Positions 15,540-22,623 of a DNA stretch of 34,319 nucleotides are shown here, in pieces (the first letter of the stretch is position 1; each line of letters opens with the position of its first letter). The notes under the pieces were generated by a model. The model saw nothing but the letters and a program-made list of their open reading frames with translations. It was not told the origin of the DNA and ran no database searches. A program made the translations under genes and the position numbers. The DNA is from an uncultured Mollicutes bacterium (GTDB lineage: Bacteria > Bacillota_I > Bacilli_A > RF39 > UBA660): positions 1 to 34,319 of the forward strand of contig CAMMVQ010000013.1 of assembly GCA_946500425.1 (NCBI GenBank), written 5' to 3'.

Positions 15540-15761
15540 ATGCTTTTAAAGTTCTTTTTATTTATATGTGGTTTTGGACTCATGACGATAGGTTTTTCGA
15601 CAATGATATTATACATAAATTTATTTGGTTTTGGGTATAATCTTAAAGAGTACTTAGGATACATTATTAAGTTACCGGAATTTTATTATTTGATAATTGG
15701 GTTTATATTATTAAATATTTCGATAATGTCAAAAGGAGATAAAAATGAAAAACGTTTATGA
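15540..15761 (+). CDS. Small membrane protein, two predicted helices
   Basis: 73 residues from the ATG at 15540, behind AGGTGG. Two hydrophobic helices (about residues 3-27 and 45-64) are joined by a loop with aromatic residues, and the C-terminal tail is charged (K-G-D-K-N-E-K-R-L). The end overlaps the next gene by 17 bp, so the two are coupled. No family recognised. Confidence 0.6.
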   Translation: MLLKFFLFICGFGLMTIGFSTMILYINLFGFGYNLKEYLGYIIKLPEFYYLIIGFILLNISIMSKGDKNEKRL

Positions 15762-16380
15762 TGTTTTGTTAAATTTCAAAAAATATGCTTATGAGTTTTA
15801 CGAGTGGGATAGAGGCGATGATGTTAGCCACGTTAAGGTTATCCCATCTTTTAAGGTTGATGATAAAGTTTTAAATGATTTTCTAAAAACAAATTTTACC
15901 GTGAGTGATTCTTTTTTAAAAAAGATAGAAAATAAAACTGAAGTATTTAAAAATCGGGTGATAGTTAAAATTGAGTACGCGTGTATATTTTTTAATGATT
16001 ATGTTTCTTTAGCAGTGCAGTTTGATAAAGAAGGAAACGTTATTGGAAAAAGTAAAATGTTATTTGATGAGGCTGATGATGTTATTTCAAGCGGGTATGA
16101 TTTGTGTTTAACAAGCGTACCTTATAAAGTAAAAAACTCTTATAATAATGATAACTATACCAGAAAAGAACGGAATTTAATAATGATATTACAAAGATAT
16201 TTAGATATGATTTTTAATAAGAAAGAAGTAGATGAGATAAAATACATGTATTTTGAATGTTTTAACGCTGAGGAGCCAGACGTTGATAGGGCTTATAAAA
16301 CTTTAAAAGCTAACGTAATTAGTGGTAATTTTGATGTTATAAACAAGATTAAGGGATTGATAAAAGTTTTAAAAAAATAG
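15745..16380 (+). CDS. Conserved-looking protein of unknown function
   Basis: 211 residues behind AAAGGAGAT. Soluble, acidic. The start, M-K-N-V-Y-D-V-L-L-N-F then Y-E-F-Y-E-W-D-R-x-D-D and I-P-S-F-K-V, recalls DUF3603 (YjbA-like) proteins of Bacilli, whose start reads similarly around an H/F-E-W motif. The likeness is from memory of the pattern and is not verified. It overlaps the small membrane protein gene and ends 50 bp before a lipoprotein gene. Confidence 0.55.
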   Translation: MKNVYDVLLNFKKYAYEFYEWDRGDDVSHVKVIPSFKVDDKVLNDFLKTNFTVSDSFLKKIENKTEVFKNRVIVKIEYACIFFNDYVSLAVQFDKEGNVIGKSKMLFDEADDVISSGYDLCLTSVPYKVKNSYNNDNYTRKERNLIMILQRYLDMIFNKKEVDEIKYMYFECFNAEEPDVDRAYKTLKANVISGNFDVINKIKGLIKVLKK

Positions 16381-16430
16381 TATAAAATAATTTTTACATA
16401 CCAAATTAATATCAGAAGGAGGATGTAAAA

Positions 16431-16967
16431 ATGAGAAAAATATTACTTGCTTTATGTGCGCTTTTATTATTAGCAGGTTGTAGTTGTACGATGAACGAGG
16501 GTACTCCTGATGAAGCCGTTCAATCATTTTTTGAAAAATATCGTGCTAAAGATGATGACATAATCACACAACTTAAAGATACGATAGAAAATGAAGACTT
16601 AATGGATGAACAAAAAGAAAAGTATCAAGACCTTATGGAAAAACAGTATGACCAGTTTGCTTACGTTATAAAAGATACTAAAGAAGAAGATAACGAGGCT
16701 ACGGTTACCGTTGAATTAACCGTGTTAAACTATCGTAGTGCGGTTTTAAAAGCCGAAGAAGAGCTAAAGAATAATCCTGATAAATTTAACGATGAAGAAG
16801 GAAATTTCTCAGAAGAAAAATACATGGATTATAAAATTGATAAAATGAACGAAGTGACCGATACAACTACCCATACAATAGAGCTTTCTTTAACCAAGGA
16901 AAATGGTATGTGGAAGGTAAATCAATTGAGTAGTGATGATATTTCTAAATTACATGGATTGTATTAA
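16431..16967 (+). CDS. Lipoprotein with an NTF2/DUF4878-like domain
   Basis: 178 residues. Signal peptide M-R-K-I-L-L-A-L-C-A-L-L-L-L-A-G-C with lipobox L-L-A-G-C16-S at residues 13-17, so it is lipidated on Cys17 and anchored outside the membrane. The mature part starts with T-P-D-E-A-V-Q-S-F-F-E-K-Y and ends with M-W-K-V-N-Q-L, the pattern of DUF4878/NTF2-like lipoproteins (helix near the start, W-K-V strand near the end). AGGAGG precedes the ATG. Role unknown. Confidence 0.75.
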   Translation: MRKILLALCALLLLAGCSCTMNEGTPDEAVQSFFEKYRAKDDDIITQLKDTIENEDLMDEQKEKYQDLMEKQYDQFAYVIKDTKEEDNEATVTVELTVLNYRSAVLKAEEELKNNPDKFNDEEGNFSEEKYMDYKIDKMNEVTDTTTHTIELSLTKENGMWKVNQLSSDDISKLHGLY

Positions 16968-16970
16968 AGG

Positions 16971-16999
16971 ATTAAGAGCAAAATGTTCTTAATTTTTTT
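16971..16999 (+). terminator. Terminator after the lipoprotein gene
   Basis: ATTAAGAGC (16971-16979) pairs with GTTCTTAAT (16985-16993) with one G-U, followed by seven T. Confidence 0.85.
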
Positions 17000-17003
17000 A
17001 TAT

Positions 17004-17013
17004 ATGGTATAAT
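17004..17013 (+). promoter_or_regulatory. Extended -10 promoter of the 58-residue gene
   Basis: ATGGTATAAT: a TG one base before TATAAT (17008-17013) makes an extended -10, which fits the lack of a good -35 in the terminator upstream. Confidence 0.55.
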
Positions 17014-17043
17014 ATAATAAATCGATTAAGGGAGAGTTTTGAT

Positions 17044-17220
17044 ATGGCGAATAAAAAAGTTGTTCCAAATGCATTTGGTATGTCTTATGAAGAATTTCTT
17101 AAATTATATGAAGAAACAAACGGTTTTGAAGATGAACAATATTTTGATGCTGCATTAAAAGAATTTTGTGAAAAAAAAGAGGTTAAGTTAAAAGTAAAAA
17201 ATAAAAGAATAAAAAAATAA
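17044..17220 (+). CDS. 58-residue cytosolic protein of unknown function
   Basis: ATG at 17044 behind AAGGGAGAG, stop at 17218-17220. The product has a conserved-looking core (N-A-F-G-M-S-Y-E-E-F-L-K-L-Y-E-E) followed by an acidic helix (F-E-D-E-Q-Y-F-D-A-A-L-K-E-F) and a strongly basic tail ending K-R-I-K-K. Its own promoter and terminator (17235-17265) enclose it as a single-gene unit, which supports it as real. Family not recognised; the basic tail could contact nucleic acid. Confidence 0.65.
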   Translation: MANKKVVPNAFGMSYEEFLKLYEETNGFEDEQYFDAALKEFCEKKEVKLKVKNKRIKK

Positions 17221-17234
17221 GTTGAAAACTATTT

Positions 17235-17265
17235 ATGTAAAATAAATAATTTTACATATTTTTTT
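17235..17265 (+). terminator. Terminator after the 58-residue gene
   Basis: ATGTAAAAT (17235-17243), 5-nt loop, ATTTTACAT (17249-17257), then A and a T-run. Confidence 0.8.
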
Positions 17266-17275
17266 AATGAGTTAG

Positions 17276-17302
17276 TTAGCACTTACATCTTGACAGTGCT
17301 AG
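17276..17302 (+). promoter_or_regulatory. CIRCE operator (HrcA site) of htpG
   Basis: TTAGCACTT-N9-CAGTGCTAG, against the consensus TTAGCACTC-N9-GAGTGCTAA: 8 of 9 positions in the left arm, 7 of 9 in the right, exact spacing. It overlaps the -35 of the htpG promoter, so HrcA bound here would block polymerase. Confidence 0.85.
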
Positions 17303-17318
17303 AAAATGGTACTATAAT
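17290..17318 (+). promoter_or_regulatory. Consensus promoter of htpG
   Basis: TTGACA (17290-17295), 17-bp spacer, TATAAT (17313-17318): a perfect sigma-A promoter whose -35 lies inside CIRCE. A strong promoter held off by a repressor fits heat-shock control. Confidence 0.9.
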
Positions 17319-17349
17319 CATTTTAGAATGTATATGGGAGATGATTTAT

Positions 17350-19206
17350 ATGTCAAAAAGACAGTTTAAAGCTGAGTCTAAAAAATTACTAGATTTAATG
17401 GTTAACTCTATTTACACTAATAAAGAAATATTTTTAAGAGAGTTAATTTCAAACGCAAGTGATGCTTTAGATAAATTGTATTATGAATCTTTAACTAATA
17501 GAAAGCTAAAGGTTGATAAGAAGAAATTAGAAATAAAACTAGATGTTGACAAAGAAAAAAGATTACTTACCATAGAAGATAATGGTATTGGAATGGATAA
17601 AGATGAACTGGCAGAAAACTTAGGAACGATTGCTAAAAGCGGTTCTTTAGCGTTTAAGGAAGCACTAGAGAAAAAAGACAAAGTTAATATTATTGGTCAA
17701 TTTGGAGTTGGCTTTTACTCATCATTCATGGTGGCAGATAAAGTTACCGTAGAAAGTAAAAAAGCAGGAGAAGAAAAAGCCTATAAATGGACTTCTTCTG
17801 GAGCTGATGGGTATGACATTACAGACTGCGAAAAAGAAGCGTGTGGTACTAAAATAACCCTTCATGTAAAGGAAAATACTAAAGATGAAAACTATGATAA
17901 ATACCTAGAAGAATTTAGTATTATGAGCCTTGTTAAAAAGTACTCTGATTACGTAACTTATCCTATTACGATTTTTAATTATGATGAAGAGAAAAAGGAA
18001 AAAAGAAAATCAGACCCAATAAACAGCATGGTTCCTTTATGGAAGAAAAATAAAAACAAAATAAAAGAAGAAGATTATGATAATTTTTATCAAGAAAAAT
18101 TTTATGATTACACAAAACCTTTAAGGATAATTCACACCAAGGTAGAAGGATTAGTTAGTTACGATGCTTTAATGTTTATTCCAAGTAATCCACCATATGA
18201 TTTTTATACTAAAGAATATAAAAAAGGTTTAGAATTATATTCAAACGGCGTATTAATAATGGAACGTTGTGAAGACCTTCTTCCGGATTACTTAAACTTC
18301 GTAAAAGGTGTTGTTGATTCACCTGATTTATCGCTTAATATTTCAAGGGAAATGTTACAGCAAGATAGACAATTAAAGGTTATTGCAAAAAACATTGAAA
18401 AGAAAATCATAAAAGAACTAACTGACATGTTAGAAAACGAAAGAGAAAAATATGAAGGCTTCTTTAAGACTTTTGGTGTTAACATAAAATATGGCGTTTA
18501 TGATAATTATGGTGCTAAAAAAGATGAGTTAAAAGATTTAGTTATTTTCTATTCTTCAAAAGAAAAGAAAATGGTTACCTTAAAAGAATACGTATCAAGA
18601 ATGAAAGATGATGATACCATTTATTATGCATGCGGTGAGACCGTAGATAAAATAGATATGATGCCACAAGTAGAGTCTTTAAAAGAAAAGCAAAAAGAAG
18701 TGTTATACCTAACTGATTACGTTGATGAATTCGTCCTTAAGATGCTTGATAAATATGAAGATAAAAAGTTTGTTAACATCTCTTCAAATGATTTTGACTT
18801 ATCAAGTGAAGAAGAAAAAGAAACCTTAAAGAAAAAGAACGAAAACGCAAAAGACATGTTTGACTTTATGAAAAAAGAATTAGGTAATGAAGTATCACAA
18901 ATAAGGTTTACTAACAAACTAAAAAAACATCCATTATGTTTAACTAGCGAAGGAAACATAACGGTTGAAATGCAAAAGGTAATTAACGCTATGCCAACAG
19001 ATGAACACATTGATGCTAAGTTAGTACTTGAAATAAACGAAGACCATCCAATTGCTAAAAAAATAGAAGATTTATATAAAACTGATAAAGAAACACTTAA
19101 GAAATACACTAAAATACTTTATGATGAGGCAAGATTAATTGAAGGATTACCTGTTGAAAACCCAACTGAGTTAAGTAATTTAGTATGTGAGTTTCTATCT
19201 AAGTAA
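17350..19206 (+). CDS. htpG: Chaperone HtpG (Hsp90)
   Basis: ATP-dependent homodimeric chaperone. The ATG at 17350 follows GGGAG and gives 618 residues starting M-S-K-R-Q-F-K-A-E-S-K-K-L-L-D-L-M. The frame is open upstream through the promoter, which cannot be coding. N-terminal ATPase domain: NKEIFLRELISNASDA, E-D-N-G-I-G-M (nucleotide-binding Asp), GTIAKSG, GQFGVGFYS. Middle domain: W-K-K-N-K-N-K-I then L-N-I-S-R-E-M-L-Q with the catalytic Arg. C-terminal dimerisation domain from about residue 490. It stands alone under a CIRCE operator rather than a CtsR or class III site. Confidence 0.96.
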   Translation: MSKRQFKAESKKLLDLMVNSIYTNKEIFLRELISNASDALDKLYYESLTNRKLKVDKKKLEIKLDVDKEKRLLTIEDNGIGMDKDELAENLGTIAKSGSLAFKEALEKKDKVNIIGQFGVGFYSSFMVADKVTVESKKAGEEKAYKWTSSGADGYDITDCEKEACGTKITLHVKENTKDENYDKYLEEFSIMSLVKKYSDYVTYPITIFNYDEEKKEKRKSDPINSMVPLWKKNKNKIKEEDYDNFYQEKFYDYTKPLRIIHTKVEGLVSYDALMFIPSNPPYDFYTKEYKKGLELYSNGVLIMERCEDLLPDYLNFVKGVVDSPDLSLNISREMLQQDRQLKVIAKNIEKKIIKELTDMLENEREKYEGFFKTFGVNIKYGVYDNYGAKKDELKDLVIFYSSKEKKMVTLKEYVSRMKDDDTIYYACGETVDKIDMMPQVESLKEKQKEVLYLTDYVDEFVLKMLDKYEDKKFVNISSNDFDLSSEEEKETLKKKNENAKDMFDFMKKELGNEVSQIRFTNKLKKHPLCLTSEGNITVEMQKVINAMPTDEHIDAKLVLEINEDHPIAKKIEDLYKTDKETLKKYTKILYDEARLIEGLPVENPTELSNLVCEFLSK

Positions 19207-19223
19207 AAATATAATATATAAAT

Positions 19224-19254
19224 AAAAGAGTTCAAATTAATATGAACTCTTTTT
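19224..19254. terminator. Bidirectional terminator after htpG
   Basis: AAAAGAGTTCA (19224-19234) pairs with TGAACTCTTTT (19243-19253); T-tail on the plus strand and a T-rich tail on the minus strand. It can end htpG and the minus-strand mini-ORF transcript. Confidence 0.85.
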
Positions 19255-19256
19255 AG

Positions 19257-19277
19257 TTAGCCATCTGCCTCTTTCAT
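19257..19277 (-). CDS. Hexapeptide mini-ORF with a strong ribosome binding site
   Basis: On the minus strand AGGAGG (19289-19284) is followed after 6 bases by ATG and the codons for M-K-E-A-D-G, then TAA. TATAAT-like sequence lies a little upstream and the htpG terminator closes the unit 3 bases later. Site, spacing and terminator are ideal, yet the peptide has only six residues. It may be a real micro-ORF, a remnant of a gene start, or chance. Confidence 0.35.
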   Translation of the reverse strand: MKEADG

Positions 19278-19363
19278 TTTATTCCTCCTATTTATATTAT
19301 ATTAAGTTAACTTTTTCAATTAATTTTTGCCTAATTATGATATTATAAATATAAGGAGGTATT

Positions 19364-19834
19364 ATGATAGAACGTTTAAAAGATAAATACGTATTTTTTG
19401 ATGTGGATGGAACGTTAAGTGAATACCGGTTTAATGATAAGCTTTATGCTGGCTTAAAACCTGAACTAGGTTGTCAAACTTTAGAAAACTTTTTGTTCGG
19501 TGATTTATTTTTAAAAGCAAGACCACTTAAAACGATGCAGCAAGTTATAGAAAAACTTGATAAAGATAAAATATTTATATTAGGCACTATTGTTACTAAT
19601 AATGAAATAAATCAAAAGTATGTCTGGCTAAAAGAAAACTATCCAAACATAAAAAAAGAAAACGTAATTTTCATATCATCTACCATGTTAAAACCAGACG
19701 TTATAATAGAGTATTCTAAAAAACATAAAATTGATTTAAAAGATATGGTTTTTGTAGATGATAGATTAGACGTTTTAAGAAAAGCAGAAGAGATGGGAAT
19801 AACTGCATATCATCCAAGCTCATTTACTGAATAA
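19364..19834 (+). CDS. HAD-superfamily hydrolase-like protein
   Basis: 156 residues. Motif I is V-F-F-D13-V-D15-G-T-L-S near the N-terminus, with the nucleophile and acid-base Asp. Motif IV is M-V-F-V-D-D-R-L-D-V-L-R-K-A-E-E-M-G near the C-terminus; motif II is less clear (G-T-I-V-T). The cap is very short or missing, so it probably acts on a phosphorylated macromolecule or small nucleotide. AGGAGG precedes the ATG. Substrate unknown. Confidence 0.75.
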   Translation: MIERLKDKYVFFDVDGTLSEYRFNDKLYAGLKPELGCQTLENFLFGDLFLKARPLKTMQQVIEKLDKDKIFILGTIVTNNEINQKYVWLKENYPNIKKENVIFISSTMLKPDVIIEYSKKHKIDLKDMVFVDDRLDVLRKAEEMGITAYHPSSFTE

Positions 19835-19844
19835 AGGGTTAAAT

Positions 19845-19873
19845 TTGACTTTATGTATTTAATTTGTTAACAT
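19845..19873 (+). promoter_or_regulatory. Promoter of the transglutaminase-like gene
   Basis: TTGACT (19845-19850), 17-bp spacer, TAACAT (19868-19873). The expected start point (about 19879) lies within the left arm of the hairpin 19876-19892. Confidence 0.55.
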
Positions 19874-19875
19874 AT

Positions 19876-19897
19876 AGCTCCGAAAAGGAGCTTTTTT
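19876..19897 (+). terminator. Terminator of the HAD gene containing the next gene's ribosome binding site
   Basis: AGCTCC (19876-19881), GAAAA loop, GGAGCT (19887-19892), T-run. The right side holds AAGGAG (19885-19890), the only ribosome site for the ATG at 19901. Read-through RNA folds and hides it; RNA started at the local promoter lacks most of the left arm and leaves it free. Confidence 0.7.
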
Positions 19898-19900
19898 ATA

Positions 19901-21376
19901 ATGAAAATAGAACTTAATATTATGATTAGTAAAGATTCATCTTTGGGTGTTGGTTATAATTTAAACTCGCTTGATTTGTTTTTGTTTTCAGATTTACAAG
20001 AAACATATAAAAATTTGCTAAAGGAAGATAATCTTTTAAAACTACTAGAAAAAACAAGAAAAGAAGAGGAACGATTATATGGTGTTGCTCTAACGGAAAT
20101 TCAGGAAGATGCGAAACCATACCTACCTAAAGTAATAGGTGTTAGCGAAATATCAATTTTTGGGGATGAACAAAAGGAAACGAAAGAAAATTATGAAACA
20201 ATTAGAAGTTTTATTTTGAAAAATAAAGAACTAAAAAATAAAAAAGTAATTGTTGAACGACAACTTTTGCTAACTGATGTCCAAAAGATAGAAGATTTAT
20301 TTAATTATTTTAGTAATTTTGATAATGTTCACGTGACATTAAAGGGTGAATCTACGCCGGTTGATTTGAATAAATTAAGAAAAATAATAGAAAAGATAGA
20401 TGAAATAGTAATAAAGGTGAACAAAACAATGTTCAGTCCGTTTGAAAAGGCAATGTACGCTTATGATTTAGTCAGGGATAGAGTGTACAAAAAGTCTTCT
20501 AATGAGAATAACCCGGCAACCTCAAGAGAGCTTTCTTACGTTTTATTTGGAGAAGAAATTGTTTGTTTAGGATTTGCGAACATATACAATTGTGTTTTAC
20601 AAAAACTTGGAATAAAATCAAATGTTTGTTACTTAATGCCCAGTGCAGGAGCAAAAGAAGGACATGCAAGAAACATTATGTACGTAAATGATGATAAGTA
20701 TGACATAAAGGGGATATATTTTTCTGATACGACGTTTGACGCCAAAAGAAAAGATAATAATTTTTTACATAGTTATCGATATTTTTGCAAACCATATTCA
20801 TTTTTTAAAAATGAAAAATACGATGAAGATTATGGCTTGCTATTAGATGATTTTGAAGATTTAATTAATGAGTACATAGAAAAAGGCGCGCTTGGCATTT
20901 CTGCTTCGAACTTAAAACTGATAAGTAGTTACATAACGTTAATCAATCAATTATCGTTATTAGTAGATGGCAAAAGAATAATTGGTTTTCCAAATGCTTC
21001 GATAACTAAAAGAAAGTTCAAGGAGAAAATTAATAATTATCGCAAACTTTTTAGCAATCAAATTAGTGCGGAAAAATTCTTAAAAGCTTTGGAAGTGGTA
21101 AGAAAAGAAGAATACTTAAACAATCCGGAAAAGTATCCGTATGGTTATGAAGCGTTTTTTCTTGCAAGCTTAAACTCTTCTTTTAAATTTGATTATTTAA
21201 CCAAAGAGGAAAAATTATTGTTAGCAATTTTAGGAGAAGATTACCATTCTGATGAAAGTGTATCAAAAAAGTTTCAAGCTTATGTTGATAAGACGGACTG
21301 TGGTAGGGAAGCTGAACAAATAAAACTTGTTAAAGTACTTAGAGAAATAGAAAGTAAAAAAGAGGGCAAAAATTAA
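19901..21376 (+). CDS. Transglutaminase-like (papain-fold) protein
   Basis: 491 residues, no signal peptide. The core lies at about 180-285: F-E-K-A-M-Y-A-Y-D-L-V, E-E-I-V-C222-L-G-F-A-N-I-Y (cysteine), G-H255-A-R-N-I-M-Y (histidine), Y-F-S-D276-T-T-F-D (aspartate), the Cys-His-Asp order of microbial transglutaminase-core proteins, which are often proteases or amidases. The residues before and after the core are not recognised; the C-terminal 200 residues look helical. Similar cytosolic proteins are seen in gut Firmicutes, role unknown. It has its own promoter and terminator. Confidence 0.65.
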   Translation: MKIELNIMISKDSSLGVGYNLNSLDLFLFSDLQETYKNLLKEDNLLKLLEKTRKEEERLYGVALTEIQEDAKPYLPKVIGVSEISIFGDEQKETKENYETIRSFILKNKELKNKKVIVERQLLLTDVQKIEDLFNYFSNFDNVHVTLKGESTPVDLNKLRKIIEKIDEIVIKVNKTMFSPFEKAMYAYDLVRDRVYKKSSNENNPATSRELSYVLFGEEIVCLGFANIYNCVLQKLGIKSNVCYLMPSAGAKEGHARNIMYVNDDKYDIKGIYFSDTTFDAKRKDNNFLHSYRYFCKPYSFFKNEKYDEDYGLLLDDFEDLINEYIEKGALGISASNLKLISSYITLINQLSLLVDGKRIIGFPNASITKRKFKEKINNYRKLFSNQISAEKFLKALEVVRKEEYLNNPEKYPYGYEAFFLASLNSSFKFDYLTKEEKLLLAILGEDYHSDESVSKKFQAYVDKTDCGREAEQIKLVKVLREIESKKEGKN

Positions 21377-21394
21377 TATTTTTTGTCTTTTTTT
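21362..21394 (+). terminator. Terminator after the transglutaminase-like gene
   Basis: GGCAAAAA and TTTTTTGTC pair around a short AT loop, followed by seven T. It begins over the last codons of the gene. Confidence 0.65.
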
Positions 21395-21420
21395 CATAAA
21401 TTAATCTAGGTGATAGACGT

Positions 21421-22485
21421 TTGAAAAAATGTTTAATATTGTTTTTATTATTGTTTATTCCGTTTAAAATAAGCGCGTACTCTTTAGGAGAAAGTGCCGT
21501 TTTAATGGAAGAGGATACCAAAAGAGTACTCGTTTCCAAAAACATGAATAAAAAAATGCTTATTGCTTCAACAACGAAGATAATGACCGCGGTAATCGCG
21601 ATTGAATCAGGCAAGTTAAATAAAAACGTAGAAGTAACAGATAAGGTGTTAGAGGCTTACGGCTCCGCGATATACTTAAGTATTGGAGAAAAAATGAAAC
21701 TCGAAGACATGGTGTATGGCCTTATGATGCAAAGTGGCAATGATGCTGCTTTAATGATTGCGGACTTCTTGGGTGGTGAAGAAAAGTTCGTTCAAAAAAT
21801 GAACGAAAAAGCTAAAGAAATAGGGATGAAGAACACTACCTTTGCTAATCCTCACGGACTGGATGAAAAAACACAAAATTATTCTACCGCGTATGATATG
21901 GCACTATTAATGAGGTACGCAAATAGTTTGCCAGAATTTAAAAAGATTACTGGTACCAAAAAGCATACCGTTAAAACCGATGAAAAAACTTATGTTTGGT
22001 CAAATAAAAATAAATTATTATACACTTATAAATATACTACCGGAGGAAAAACTGGATATACTGATAAAGCACACCGTACTTTGGTTACGTCTGCTAGTAA
22101 AGATGGTTTGAATCTTATTGTGGTAACCCTTAACGATGGCAATGACTTTAAAAATCACCAAGAACTATATGAGTATGGATTTGATAATTATAGTATGAAA
22201 AAGGTATTTGATAAAGATAAGATGAACTTACCTAATAAAAATATTTATGCCGAAGATGACTTTTATTATCCTTTGACTAAGGAAGAAGAAAAGATGTTAA
22301 ACGCTGAGTACCAAATAAAAGAAAATGAAAGAGTTAAGACTAGGGAAGCGATTGGAAAGGCAACGATAAAGTTAGGAAGTAAAACCATTCATGAAGAACC
22401 ATTATATTTAAATAAAAAATCGCGTGACAATAATAATTCGGAAAAACAAAGCTTTTGGGATAAGATAAAAGCGTTTTTCTCATAA
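21421..22485 (+). CDS. dacF: D-alanyl-D-alanine carboxypeptidase (PBP5/DacF type)
   Basis: Trims the terminal D-Ala from peptidoglycan stem peptides outside the cell. Signal peptide K-K-C-L-I-L-F-L-L-L-F-I-P-F-K-I-S-A. Active-site motifs: S50-T-T-K53, S106-G-N108 and K211-T-G213. A C-terminal region (about 250-354) includes the beta-rich domain and an end rich in Lys/Phe (FWDKIKAFF) that could lie on the membrane as an amphipathic helix. The start is TTG at 21421, behind AGGTGAT; there is no in-frame ATG before the signal peptide. Symbol by family, paralogue not resolved. Confidence 0.9.
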   Translation: MKKCLILFLLLFIPFKISAYSLGESAVLMEEDTKRVLVSKNMNKKMLIASTTKIMTAVIAIESGKLNKNVEVTDKVLEAYGSAIYLSIGEKMKLEDMVYGLMMQSGNDAALMIADFLGGEEKFVQKMNEKAKEIGMKNTTFANPHGLDEKTQNYSTAYDMALLMRYANSLPEFKKITGTKKHTVKTDEKTYVWSNKNKLLYTYKYTTGGKTGYTDKAHRTLVTSASKDGLNLIVVTLNDGNDFKNHQELYEYGFDNYSMKKVFDKDKMNLPNKNIYAEDDFYYPLTKEEEKMLNAEYQIKENERVKTREAIGKATIKLGSKTIHEEPLYLNKKSRDNNNSEKQSFWDKIKAFFS

Positions 22486-22509
22486 AAATATATTTTTAAG
22501 CGGGTAATT

Positions 22510-22538
22510 AAATGGTTAAATTATGTTAACCATTTTTT
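22510..22538 (+). terminator. Terminator after the D,D-carboxypeptidase gene
   Basis: AAATGGTTAA (22510-22519), 6-nt loop, TTAACCATTT (22526-22535), then T. Confidence 0.88.
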
Positions 22539-22545
22539 GTTTAAC

Positions 22546-22574
22546 TTGACTATGGGACGTTAAGCGTATAAAAT
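22546..22574 (+). promoter_or_regulatory. Promoter of rny
   Basis: TTGACT (22546-22551), 17-bp spacer, TAAAAT (22569-22574), 50 bp upstream of the gene. Confidence 0.6.
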
Positions 22575-22623
22575 ATAAGTGTATAGTCAAAGTTAATTAT
22601 ACAAAAATATATGGAGGTAAGTA

